This document shows positions 1 to 8,657 of a DNA stretch of 64,000 nucleotides, piece by piece (positions within the stretch are counted from its first letter, which is position 1; every line of letters begins with the position of its first letter). Source of the DNA: Roseburia sp. CAG:10041_57 (GTDB taxonomy: Bacteria > Bacillota > Clostridia > Lachnospirales > Lachnospiraceae). Both the position numbers and the translations under genes were made by a program. The notes under the pieces were generated by a model. It saw only the letters and a list, made by a program, of their open reading frames with translations. It did not search any database and had not been told where the DNA came from. The stretch is from assembly GCA_001916965.1 (NCBI GenBank), contig MNTL01000002.1, positions 172,897 to 236,896 of the forward strand, given 5' to 3'.

Positions 1-84
1 TGAAAAGCTTGCGTTTTAAGAGTGTAACGCATAAAATATTGGTAAGAATGATCATGCGTTGCGAAGACTAAGGGAGGCAAGTAA

Positions 85-1674
85 ATGGGAAGATTTCTTA
101 ATCCGGATAATACTGCATTTCAGACGGCATTGAACTCCGAGATTTATATTGATAAAACAGAATTACTGACTTATACAAACAAGGTGATAGGAACCAAGCA
201 GGCTTTTATCTGCAATAGCCGTCCAAGGCGTTTTGGCAAATCCATTACTGCGGACATGCTTACTGCATACTATAGTAAAGGCTGTGATTCCAAGGAAATG
301 TTTGCACCGCTCAGAATCAGCCAGTCAGATTCTTTTGATGGCAATCTGAATCGGTATGATGTGATTCATCTGGATATTCAGTGGTGTATGGAACCGGCTT
401 GTGGAGAGGAAAATATTGTTTCGTACATTACGGAGCAGACCATAGGAGAATTAAGGGACTACTATCCTGGTAAACTGCCCAAAGAAATGAATTCACTGCC
501 GGAAGCACTGTCATTGATCCACAATGCAACAGGAAAGAAATTTATTGTGATTATTGATGAGTGGGATGTATTAATACGAGATGCTGCCACGAATGAGAAG
601 GTACAGGAAGAATATATTAATTTCCTGCGTGCAATGTTCAAGGGAACGGAACCTACTAAATATATGGGATTGGCATATTTGACAGGAATACTGCCTATTA
701 AGAAGTTGAAAACACAGTCTGCCCTGAATAATTTTGATGAATTCACAATGCTTGATGCGGGTGAACTGGCACCATATATAGGATTCACGGAAGCGGAAGT
801 ACAGAGCTTGTGCCAACGGTATCAGCAGGATTATACGAAGGTAAAGAACTGGTATGATGGTTATTTCCTGTCAGGACAGCATATTTATAATCCCAAGGCT
901 GTTGTGAGCGTCATGCTGAGAGGCAATTTCCAAAGCTATTGGTCGCAGACAGGAACCTACGAATCCATACGTCAATATATAGATATGAATTTTGATGGGC
1001 TCAAGACTGCGATACTGACAATGATCTCCGGGGATGAAATGGAAGTAAAGACATCTTCTTTTCAGAATGATATGGTTACTTTCCAGAATAAGGATGATGT
1101 GCTGACATTGCTGATTCACCTTGGATATCTGGCATATAATCAGGAGAGACAGACAACATACATTCCGAATGAAGAGATACGTAAGGAATTTGTTGCAGCA
1201 GTGGAAGAGAATAAATGGAATGAATTTATAGCATTCCAAAGGGAATCAGAAGAGCTTCTGGAAGCGACACTGGATGAGGATGAAGAGACTGTTGCAAAAG
1301 AGATAGAAAAAATCCATACAGAATATGCATCTTCTATTCAGTATAATAATGAGAATTCGTTAAGTAGTGTACTGACGATTGCATATCTGAGTTCTATGAA
1401 ATATTATTACAAGCCAATTAGAGAGCTGCCGACAGGACGAGGATTTGCTGATTTTGTATTCTTGCCAAAGATGGAGTATGTAGCGGATTATCCGGCATTT
1501 ATTGTAGAATTGAAATGGAACAGGAATGCGGATACGGCATTGCAGCAGATTAAGCAGAATGACTATCCGCAGTCTCTGAAGCAATACACAGGGAATATCT
1601 TACTGGTGGGCATCAATTATGATAAAAAAGACAAGGTTCACCGGTGTGTGATAGAAACTTGTAAAAAGGGATAA
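85..1674 (+). CDS. AAA-ATPase-like / PD-(D/E)XK nuclease-family protein
   Basis: 529 aa. The N-terminal part (about residues 5-210) resembles the AAA-ATPase-like domain often found in this protein type, with a degenerate P-loop (RPRRFGKS near residue 50) and an acidic hydrophobic strand (IVIIDEWD) that fits a Walker B. The C-terminus carries a PD-(D/E)XK-like core: GFADF with Asp456, then IVELK with Glu475 and Lys477. Proteins with this pairing are abundant and often multicopy in gut Firmicutes and Bacteroidetes; their cellular role is not settled, although nuclease activity is inferred from the fold. The start is set by GGGAGG seven bases upstream. It stands alone, followed by the promoter of the glycan operon, so no partnership is suggested. 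It is probably a mobile accessory gene. Confidence 0.85.
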   Translation: MGRFLNPDNTAFQTALNSEIYIDKTELLTYTNKVIGTKQAFICNSRPRRFGKSITADMLTAYYSKGCDSKEMFAPLRISQSDSFDGNLNRYDVIHLDIQWCMEPACGEENIVSYITEQTIGELRDYYPGKLPKEMNSLPEALSLIHNATGKKFIVIIDEWDVLIRDAATNEKVQEEYINFLRAMFKGTEPTKYMGLAYLTGILPIKKLKTQSALNNFDEFTMLDAGELAPYIGFTEAEVQSLCQRYQQDYTKVKNWYDGYFLSGQHIYNPKAVVSVMLRGNFQSYWSQTGTYESIRQYIDMNFDGLKTAILTMISGDEMEVKTSSFQNDMVTFQNKDDVLTLLIHLGYLAYNQERQTTYIPNEEIRKEFVAAVEENKWNEFIAFQRESEELLEATLDEDEETVAKEIEKIHTEYASSIQYNNENSLSSVLTIAYLSSMKYYYKPIRELPTGRGFADFVFLPKMEYVADYPAFIVELKWNRNADTALQQIKQNDYPQSLKQYTGNILLVGINYDKKDKVHRCVIETCKKG

Positions 1675-1725
1675 AATTACACAACATAACACCGGATATC
1701 CCGCAAAAGATGGGCATTTGTCCGA

Positions 1726-1754
1726 TTGATTTTGTATGTAGGATTCGGTATAAT
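1726..1754 (+). promoter_or_regulatory. Promoter of the surface-glycan operon
   Basis: TTGATT at 1726-1731 and a perfect TATAAT at 1749-1754 are separated by exactly 17 bases. The first gene starts at 1831, leaving an untranslated leader of about 70 bases. This is the only strong sigma-A-like promoter seen before the genes at 1831-12556. Confidence 0.75.
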
Positions 1755-1830
1755 CACTTTATATTATGTAACGTAGGGGGAGCGCTGCATGGTATATCGT
1801 TATTGAAGAGATATAAGTGGAGGTAGTGAG

Positions 1831-3255
1831 ATGAAGGAAGCAGGGAAGAAGAGCCGTGTGATCGAGGTCTACAGTCTGATTTTTATAGACCTGTTATGTA
1901 CCGGCGTTGCATTTGGACTGTCAGCTTTTTTACGTCAGGTATATGATGTAAATGGCCCTCTGGACAGAAGAAGTTCATTATTGGGATGTGTATTATCCCT
2001 ATTGTGTTGCTGTTTGTATAATATTTTGGTAGATGGAAACAGGGATTTCTTCAGACGTGGCAAGTATAAAGAATTTGTTTCGGTAGTAAAATGTACTGTG
2101 ACAGTCATGATTACAGCACTTGTGATCATGTTCTTCCTTCATAATACGTATACAATGTCCCGTATGGTATTTGCAGTATTTGCAGTGTTTGATGTTGTGA
2201 TTACCTATACGGTGCATACATTATATAAGAAGTGGATGTTGGCATATTACAGAAAGAGCGGCGCATCTACCAAGGTATTGATCGTGACTTCTTCAGAGAG
2301 GGGTACTACCCTGATGGAGCAGCTCAAGATCAACATGCCCTGGGATTGTGATCTGATTGCCGCTGCTGTTATGGATGCTGTCAAGCTTGGTTATGATATG
2401 AATGGTGTGCCTGTAGTTGCCAATGCGGAGAATCTGTATGAGGCAGCAGGTAAAATGGCAGTGGATGAAGTATTGATTGACTTACCGGATTATCCTTCAG
2501 AGAAGATAAAGCAGCTGGTAGCTGATCTGGAGCAGATGGGTGTTACCTGTAACTGTTGCATCCATACTTTCTCCATTGATGGCGTGGAGCGAAGCATTGA
2601 GACCTTCGGTAATCGTCCGGTGGTATCCTACACCAAGACAACGATTGATTTCAGACAGGCTCTGGTGAAGAGAGCTATCGACATCGTCGGTTCCCTGGTA
2701 GGATTGATTATTACAGCAGTAATCACACCTTTCGTTGCACTGGCAATCAGGATAGAGTCACCGGGACCAATCTTCTTTGCACAGGAGCGTGTCGGCAGGA
2801 ATGGCCGTAGATTTAAGATTTACAAGTTCCGTTCCATGTATATTGATGCGGAAGAGCGTAAGAAGGAACTGATGGAGAAGAATCAGATGAGTGGTCTGAT
2901 GTTCAAGATGGATGATGATCCGCGTATTACGAAAGTAGGTAAGTTCATTCGTAAAACAAGCATTGATGAATTACCACAGTTCTATAATATATTAATCGGT
3001 CAGATGAGTCTGGTGGGGACCAGACCACCGACAGTAGATGAGTTTAATCAGTACAATCTTCACTATAAGAGAAGATTGAGCATGACACCGGGCCTTACGG
3101 GGATGTGGCAGGTTAGTGGACGAAGCAGTATTACTGATTTTGATGAAGTTGTGAAGCTTGATCTGGAATATATTGATAACTGGTCAGTGGGACTTGATAT
3201 TAAGATTCTGTTCATGACAGTAGTTACAGTATTGTTCAGACGGGGAGCGGTATAA
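1831..3255 (+). CDS. Polyprenyl glycosylphosphotransferase (WbaP/EpsL-type sugar transferase)
   Basis: 474 aa integral membrane enzyme that would start glycan synthesis by moving a sugar-1-phosphate from a nucleotide sugar to undecaprenyl phosphate on the inner face of the membrane. The N-terminal ~135 residues contain several hydrophobic segments, then a soluble Rossmann-like region, then another hydrophobic segment (about 280-305). The C-terminal catalytic sugar-transferase domain shows SPGPIFFAQERVG, IYKFRSM, TSIDELPQF and GTRPP, all hallmarks of the family. Length is normal for the WbaP-like architecture. The start follows GGAGG. It is the first gene of the operon and is followed by a terminator-like hairpin, so distal genes may be read at reduced level. 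The sugar transferred cannot be told from sequence. Confidence 0.93.
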   Translation: MKEAGKKSRVIEVYSLIFIDLLCTGVAFGLSAFLRQVYDVNGPLDRRSSLLGCVLSLLCCCLYNILVDGNRDFFRRGKYKEFVSVVKCTVTVMITALVIMFFLHNTYTMSRMVFAVFAVFDVVITYTVHTLYKKWMLAYYRKSGASTKVLIVTSSERGTTLMEQLKINMPWDCDLIAAAVMDAVKLGYDMNGVPVVANAENLYEAAGKMAVDEVLIDLPDYPSEKIKQLVADLEQMGVTCNCCIHTFSIDGVERSIETFGNRPVVSYTKTTIDFRQALVKRAIDIVGSLVGLIITAVITPFVALAIRIESPGPIFFAQERVGRNGRRFKIYKFRSMYIDAEERKKELMEKNQMSGLMFKMDDDPRITKVGKFIRKTSIDELPQFYNILIGQMSLVGTRPPTVDEFNQYNLHYKRRLSMTPGLTGMWQVSGRSSITDFDEVVKLDLEYIDNWSVGLDIKILFMTVVTVLFRRGAV

Positions 3256-3262
3256 GATAAAA

Positions 3263-3305
3263 GGGGTATCTTGCTTATGTATGATAGGCAGATACCCTCT
3301 TTTTA
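3263..3305 (+). terminator. Terminator-like hairpin inside the glycan operon
   Basis: GGGTATCT (3264-3271) pairs with AGATACCC (3290-3297), followed by a T-rich run to 3304. It lies between the priming transferase and the first glycosyltransferase, and no clear promoter follows it, so partial read-through is the likely mode. Confidence 0.6.
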
Positions 3306-3320
3306 TAAGGAGAAAACGAC

Positions 3321-4298
3321 ATGGATGTCAGAATATCTGTAATCATTCCCATATATAATGTAGAACGATATATCAGAGAATGTCTGCAATCTGTTGCAAG
3401 GCAAAGCTTCTCTGCATATGAAGTGCTGATGGTGGATGATGGCTCGACAGACCGGTCAGGCAGGATTGCACAGGAATATGCAGACCGCTACAGCCGGTTC
3501 AGGCTGATACATAAGGAAAATGGAGGGCTGTCTTCTGCCAGAAATGCAGGGCTGGAACAGGCGAAGGGAATGTATGTCTGCTTTGTAGATGCAGACGATT
3601 ATATAACAGAGGATTATCTGTGCAGGCTGTATGAGAAAGCCGAGGAAACCAATGCAGATATGGTAATCGCAGATTACCGTGAAGTGGAGGAACAGGGCAA
3701 TATCATTGTCAAGGAATTGGGACAGCCACCCAGGCAGGGCTGCATGAACAGGAGGCAGCTGCTTTGGGCGCTGACAAGTGTAGGAGAATGCCATTATGCG
3801 ACCACGGTGGTAGTAGCATGGAACAAGCTGATCCGAAGAGAGATCATGTGCAGACATTTCTTCCCAGAGGGGAGGCTGCATGAGGACGAATTTGTAATTA
3901 TGCCATTGCTGCTGGAATGCGGGCATGTGGAATGGATAGATGAGGTAGTGTATCTGTACCGGCAGAGACAGGGGAGTATCATGCAGAGTGCAGAGATTGC
4001 AATGAGGCATCTGGAAGTATTGCAGGTGTATCAGAATCGTATTGCATTATGCAGGAAGTTGCAGGAGCCGGAGCTTTTGAGAGCCTTTAAGAGGGCATAT
4101 TTCTGGAATATAGAGATCTGGTATTATCTGATGCGCATCAGATATGGTGTGGAGAGCAGCAGATTGTATGGTGTATTCAGCAGACGGATGTGGGGAGCAT
4201 TGCTGCGGTATCATCATGTATTTGGCAGAAGAAAGACAATGGAGTATGTGATTTTTGCCATTTCACCGGAGTATTATCTGAATCAGTATTTTAAATGA
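3321..4298 (+). CDS. Family 2 glycosyltransferase
   Basis: 325 aa. The N-terminal GT-A fold is clear: ISVIIPIYNVERYI at the start, VDDGSTDRS, the NGGLSSARN loop, and a metal-binding VDADD motif. It should transfer a sugar from a nucleotide donor to the lipid-linked glycan at the cytoplasmic face. The C-terminal third is helix-rich and poorly conserved, as usual in this family. The start is preceded by AAGGAGA. It is the second gene of the cluster, 15 bases ahead of the exporter permease. Donor and linkage cannot be predicted. It is related to, but clearly different from, the second GT2 at 5160. Confidence 0.92.
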   Translation: MDVRISVIIPIYNVERYIRECLQSVARQSFSAYEVLMVDDGSTDRSGRIAQEYADRYSRFRLIHKENGGLSSARNAGLEQAKGMYVCFVDADDYITEDYLCRLYEKAEETNADMVIADYREVEEQGNIIVKELGQPPRQGCMNRRQLLWALTSVGECHYATTVVVAWNKLIRREIMCRHFFPEGRLHEDEFVIMPLLLECGHVEWIDEVVYLYRQRQGSIMQSAEIAMRHLEVLQVYQNRIALCRKLQEPELLRAFKRAYFWNIEIWYYLMRIRYGVESSRLYGVFSRRMWGALLRYHHVFGRRKTMEYVIFAISPEYYLNQYFK

Positions 4299-4313
4299 GG
4301 GTGTTGAGAGAGA

Positions 4314-5156
4314 ATGGAGAAGAAATGGAGAACAGTCATCGGTCCAAAATCAGGACTGCTTGATATGGATGTGAAGGAGATATGGAAGTACAGGGATCTG
4401 TGCCTTACTTTCATACGTAAGAACTACATAACGAAATATAAACAGACGGTTTTTGGACCGTTTTACATGATTCTGTCGCCACTGCTCACCAGTGGTATCT
4501 TTACCGTGGTATTTGGTACGATTGCAGGAATTGCAACAGATGGAATACCGCAGTTTCTCTTTTATATGTCAGGTAACCTTGTCTGGGGTTTCTTTTCAGG
4601 TTGTGTATTTGAGAATAATAATATATTTGGCAACAATGCATATATTATGGGGAAGGTGTATTTCCCAAGGCTTGTAATTCCATTGGCGAATACCATAACG
4701 AAGCTGTTGAATATGCTGATCCAGTGCATTATGTTTGTGATCTTTTATGGCATTTTCCAGTTACGGGGATTTACATTTCACAGCAATGCCTGGGTAGCTG
4801 TGATTCCATTACTTTTACTCATGATTTCTGTTCTTGGCTTTGGAATCGGTCTGATCTTCTCGTCATTGACGATCAAGTACCGGGATCTCAACGTCATGCT
4901 TGGAGTCGGGATGAATCTGCTAATGTACGCAGCCCCTGTTATTTATCCGTTGTCGAAGCTTCAGGGGATCTGGAGAAGTCTTGCCCTGATCAATCCGGTA
5001 GCAGGCGTGATCGAGACAGTAAGATATGCCTTTTTCGGAGTGGGATCAGTACCGGCTGCCTCTCTGCTCTGGGGCGTTGTTCTGACGACAATTGTGATCT
5101 TTTCCGGGCTTGTGCTGTTCAATAGGGTGGAAAAGACATTCATAGATACAATATAG
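4314..5156 (+). CDS. ABC-2 type glycan export permease (Wzm/TagG-like)
   Basis: 280 aa polytopic membrane protein of the ABC-2 export family. An N-terminal cytoplasmic amphipathic part (KYRDLCLTFIRKNYITKYKQ region) precedes about six hydrophobic segments, the layout of Wzm, TagG and RfbA-type permeases that move lipid-linked polysaccharide out of the cell. Its partner ATPase is the Wzt-like protein at 8658-9902 in the same operon. The presence of this pair argues that the glycan is completed inside the cell and exported by an ABC route, not by Wzx/Wzy, neither of which is in the window. Confidence 0.9.
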   Translation: MEKKWRTVIGPKSGLLDMDVKEIWKYRDLCLTFIRKNYITKYKQTVFGPFYMILSPLLTSGIFTVVFGTIAGIATDGIPQFLFYMSGNLVWGFFSGCVFENNNIFGNNAYIMGKVYFPRLVIPLANTITKLLNMLIQCIMFVIFYGIFQLRGFTFHSNAWVAVIPLLLLMISVLGFGIGLIFSSLTIKYRDLNVMLGVGMNLLMYAAPVIYPLSKLQGIWRSLALINPVAGVIETVRYAFFGVGSVPAASLLWGVVLTTIVIFSGLVLFNRVEKTFIDTI

Positions 5157-5159
5157 GGT

Positions 5160-6167
5160 ATGGATATGACAGAGTTTAGTATCATTGTACCGGTATATAA
5201 TGTAGAAAATTATTTAAAAAGATGTCTGGATTCCATCAAGGCGCAGACTTATGCAGATTATGAAGCGATTCTGATAGATGATGGTTCTCTGGATGAATCA
5301 GGCAGTATCTGTGATGCGTACGTAGAGCAGGATAACAGATTCAAAGTGATCCATAAGGAGAATGGTGGGCTGGCAGCCGCCAGAAATACAGGGCTTGCTG
5401 CTGCTGTTGGTAAATATATCGTATTTCTGGATTCGGATGATGATCTGGAGAAGGAAGCACTGGCAAAGATACGTGAGACTATGAACAACGGTTGTTATGA
5501 TATAGGCTCCTTTGCAGCAAGAAGGATAGACGAGAAGCGCCATTTTCTCTATGAATTACGCTTTGATGATATGGTCGGAGAGAGAGTATTTGACAGCAAG
5601 TCCAGAGAGCGGTTTCTGTGGCAGGATTTTCTGCAGTATAAGGCAGGCTGGGAAGTATGTTTTCATGTATTTTGCAGAGATATTATCGAGACGCACCATA
5701 TCCGGTTTGATGAACAGGTGAAATACGCAGAAGATATCCCATTCACTTTCCAATATATGCTGTATGTGAGCAGATGGGTGAAAATGCCGGATATTCTTTA
5801 TAATTACACATTGCGGGACAGCTCCCTATCCAGACAGGTACGGACACAGGATGTATTGGAAGGCATCTTATATGTGGATTATAACCTGATGTGCAGAGGC
5901 TTGAATGGGGAACAACAGATACTTCTGTATGGAGCTTTACTGTATTATTTCAGGGATTTCCTGCTAAAAGGAAATGGAAAAGAAAATGGAATAGAAGGAT
6001 TGAGAGAGGCATTAAGGGAATCAGAACATGTAAGATTCCATAAAGAGAGACTTCGCAGACTGCGATGGAGAGAACGCAGCCTGCAAAAGTTATACGGACA
6101 GGAACAGGGAAGAGAGTTTCACAGGATGATATGCAGGTTACAGAAAGGTATGGGAATGAGAGTATGA
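5160..6167 (+). CDS. Family 2 glycosyltransferase
   Basis: 335 aa. GT-A signatures are FSIIVPVYNVENYL, IDDGSLDESG, NGGLAAARNTG and a metal-binding FLDSDDD. The C-terminal half is longer and charged and probably binds the acceptor. It starts four bases after the permease stop; an ATG at 5166 is an equally possible start because the ribosome binding site is weak, which suggests translational coupling. Its last bases overlap the start of the next glycosyltransferase (ATGA overlap at 6164-6167). Substrates are unknown. Confidence 0.9.
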   Translation: MDMTEFSIIVPVYNVENYLKRCLDSIKAQTYADYEAILIDDGSLDESGSICDAYVEQDNRFKVIHKENGGLAAARNTGLAAAVGKYIVFLDSDDDLEKEALAKIRETMNNGCYDIGSFAARRIDEKRHFLYELRFDDMVGERVFDSKSRERFLWQDFLQYKAGWEVCFHVFCRDIIETHHIRFDEQVKYAEDIPFTFQYMLYVSRWVKMPDILYNYTLRDSSLSRQVRTQDVLEGILYVDYNLMCRGLNGEQQILLYGALLYYFRDFLLKGNGKENGIEGLREALRESEHVRFHKERLRRLRWRERSLQKLYGQEQGREFHRMICRLQKGMGMRV

Positions 6168-7309
6168 GGATATTGGTAGTAAATGATCTGCTTCAGGGCG
6201 GTGGAGTCGAGAAGCTGATGTATGATGTGGTAATGCGCCTGCATGAACAGCATGAGGTGGCTATCCTGACAGATAAGATGGACGCAGATTTTGATAAAAT
6301 ATATCCCGCAGATGTGAAGTATTTCTACCAGATGGAGCAGGAGTACCCAAAGGGCAGGAACCGCTGGGAGAGGAAGCTGATTGCCCGCAGACGAAGAAAT
6401 ACTGAACAGCAGTTAAAGGACAGAATACGCCAGATGAATTTCGATGTCCTGCTGTGCATGAAAGAGAGCTGGATCATGTGGATGGCGGTGACATATGGTG
6501 AATATATTCCCAAGCGCGTTGCCTGGGTACATACAGACTATAAGAAATCCTATTATACGAAGGAATGGTATACAGCAGAAGAAGAGATCCGCATGATGCA
6601 GCGTTTCCAACATGTAGTGTGCGTCTCTCAGGTAATCAAGGACAGCATCATAGAAGTGATTGGAAATCCCGGTAATCTGGTTGTATGCTATAATCCGCTG
6701 AATCAGTCGGATATTCTGAATAAGGCAGCAGAACCGGTAGAAGATATTCACCGAAGCCAGAGACCTCTGTTCGTTACAGTGGGCAGACTCAATCTACAGA
6801 AGGGATATGACATTCTTCTTGAAGTATGCAACCTGTTGAATAAAGAAGGCTATGAATATGATGTATGGATCGTAGGTGGCGGAGAGAGCTGGAACAAATA
6901 CCAGGTACAGCATGACCTGGAGCATCAGATCTTTAAATATCATCTGGATAATGTGTATTTACTGGGATATCGTTCCAATCCGCATAAGTATGTGAAGCAG
7001 GGAGACTGGTTCTTATCATCATCCCGCTATGAAGGGTTCTCCTATGTCAGTCAGGAGGCGGCAATTATTGGCAAGCCCCTGGTATTGACAGACTGTGCAG
7101 GTGTTAAGGAGCTTCTTGGTACTGAGGAGAATGGTATCATTATGGAGAACTCCTTTGCAGGTATTTATTATGGTATGAAGGAAGCTCTGGATCATCCCAA
7201 AGAGGGCGCACGTTTTGTAGAGAGAATGAGTGCACACGAACCAACCTACTATTGGGAAGATCGTTTTGCAGCAATTGAGAGCCTTTTTATGGAGAAAACA
7301 CATGAATAA
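6164..7309 (+). CDS. Family 4 glycosyltransferase (GT-B)
   Basis: 381 aa when started at the ATG that overlaps the preceding stop; the frame is open further upstream but those residues lie inside the previous gene. The N-terminal half has the MRILVVNDLLQGGGVEKL opening typical of GT4 enzymes with the glycine-rich donor-side loop. The C-terminal half has VGRLNLQKGYD, the donor-binding SRYEGFSYVSQEA (E-x7-E) motif and GKPLVLTDCAG. It is a retaining nucleotide-sugar transferase acting in assembly of the exported glycan. It overlaps the next gene by eight bases, so the four genes from 4314 look translationally linked. Confidence 0.92.
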   Translation: MRILVVNDLLQGGGVEKLMYDVVMRLHEQHEVAILTDKMDADFDKIYPADVKYFYQMEQEYPKGRNRWERKLIARRRRNTEQQLKDRIRQMNFDVLLCMKESWIMWMAVTYGEYIPKRVAWVHTDYKKSYYTKEWYTAEEEIRMMQRFQHVVCVSQVIKDSIIEVIGNPGNLVVCYNPLNQSDILNKAAEPVEDIHRSQRPLFVTVGRLNLQKGYDILLEVCNLLNKEGYEYDVWIVGGGESWNKYQVQHDLEHQIFKYHLDNVYLLGYRSNPHKYVKQGDWFLSSSRYEGFSYVSQEAAIIGKPLVLTDCAGVKELLGTEENGIIMENSFAGIYYGMKEALDHPKEGARFVERMSAHEPTYYWEDRFAAIESLFMEKTHE

Positions 7310-8366
7310 TAAAAACAAGAACTCAATCGGCATGTTTGACATTACCAGAGGAATGCTGATGATCGCAGTGGTGCTTGGACATTCCATTACGGCATATGTC
7401 AAATACTGGGAACCACAGTTTACGATGCACTGGTGGTACTGCTTCCTGATTCTCTTTAAGCCTGTGATATATGGGGTGATTCCCATGTTCTTCATGATGA
7501 GCGGATATGGATTTCGTAAGAAGACGATCAGTAAGAATTTAAAAGATAACGCACGCTATTTATTAAAACCATATGTGATTACAGCAGCAGTAGTGACTTT
7601 AGCCTGCATTATAGAAAATACATGGAAGCATCAGTCCGTAAAGGATGCTCTCTGGTATAAAACAGTACCTTTTCTGCTGGGACTGTGTCCGGGTGAGAAC
7701 TGGCTGGCGGGACATTATGTAGGTTCTATTGGACCTATCTGGTTTCTGGTGGTGCTGGCTCTTGCAGGCTTTATCCTGAATCTGTTTTTTAGACTGGAAC
7801 AGGAGTGGATGAGAGCTGTCTGCATCATCGTTGCTGTAGCATGGTGTACGAGACTTCCCTTTATCTCATTGATTCCCTTTTGTATCATACAGGCGCTGTG
7901 CTGCTGCGGTTATATGTACATTGGATATTTGCTGAGAACCCACGATCTTTTATACGAATCATTAGGAAAGAAAACTATCATCATACTGGTAATTCTGGCT
8001 TTTTCCATTATGATTCCCGGGAATATTGAAGTGTCCCAGAATGTATGGGCGCTTGGTATGCTGGATTATGTGGCAAGTGCAATTACGGGATTCCTGTTGT
8101 TAAGGCTGTGTATGCTGCTTAATGCAGAACGATTTAAGAGCAAAGTAACCAGAGCACTTAGGACTATTGGAAGATACTCTCTGTATATTCTGTGTGTACA
8201 TACCATGGAATATCTGGCTTTCCCATGGACTAAGGTGCAGAGTCTGGTATCAGGACATGTGGTACTTGGAATTGTGATTACCTTTATCATGAGGTGTCTG
8301 ATCATAGCAGCGGGAAGTGAGCTGTTGAAGAGATGTTTGGAGAGAAGGAGACGTAAAAAGAAATGA
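7302..8366 (+). CDS. Acyltransferase-3 family membrane protein (first copy)
   Basis: 354 aa, about ten hydrophobic segments. The N-terminus has the family pattern of an Asp/Arg pair followed by a His in the first helix (MFDITRGMLMIAVVLGHSITAY). Acyltransferase-3 proteins O-acylate exported sugars, often with acetyl groups. The start at 7302 is chosen because GGAG lies ten bases before it and the upstream frame is inside the previous gene. It overlaps the downstream acyl carrier gene by four bases (ATGA), a tight coupling that suggests the carrier supplies its acyl group; that is inference, since many family members use acyl-CoA. Confidence 0.88.
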   Translation: MNNKNKNSIGMFDITRGMLMIAVVLGHSITAYVKYWEPQFTMHWWYCFLILFKPVIYGVIPMFFMMSGYGFRKKTISKNLKDNARYLLKPYVITAAVVTLACIIENTWKHQSVKDALWYKTVPFLLGLCPGENWLAGHYVGSIGPIWFLVVLALAGFILNLFFRLEQEWMRAVCIIVAVAWCTRLPFISLIPFCIIQALCCCGYMYIGYLLRTHDLLYESLGKKTIIILVILAFSIMIPGNIEVSQNVWALGMLDYVASAITGFLLLRLCMLLNAERFKSKVTRALRTIGRYSLYILCVHTMEYLAFPWTKVQSLVSGHVVLGIVITFIMRCLIIAAGSELLKRCLERRRRKKK

Positions 8367-8599
8367 GCAGACAGGAGATTATGGATATTACAGCGGATGC
8401 AATCCGTGTTGTATTGGGAGACAAGAAGCTGGAAATTACAGAAGATACCTATCTGATAGATGAACTGGGCTTTAACTCCCTTGATGTCATGGAAATGATC
8501 GGAGAGCTGGAAGAAAGCTTTGGATGCACGATAGATGAGGATGATCTGGAACAGTTTGCACAGGTGAGGGACATTGTAGAGTATATCGTGAAAATGTAA
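8363..8599 (+). CDS. Acyl carrier protein (first copy)
   Basis: 78 aa acidic four-helix carrier. The phosphopantetheine attachment motif is DELGFNSLDVMEM with Ser39 as the modified residue. Length and charge fit ACP/DltC-like carriers. It is translationally coupled to the acyltransferase before it and is not near fatty-acid synthesis genes, so it is likely a dedicated carrier of the glycan pathway. Only one activating ligase (10959-12344) is present; it may load both this carrier and the one at 12341. Confidence 0.9.
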   Translation: MSRQEIMDITADAIRVVLGDKKLEITEDTYLIDELGFNSLDVMEMIGELEESFGCTIDEDDLEQFAQVRDIVEYIVKM

Positions 8600-8657
8600 A
8601 ATAGTGACAATGAAGGTCAGGCGTCAATATAAGCAGGAATGGGTATAAAGAAGAAAT

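Noticed and set aside
3456..4010. 184-codon minus-strand open frame over the first GT2 gene
   Set aside because: Antisense to a clear glycosyltransferase, no ribosome binding site and no recognisable protein features.
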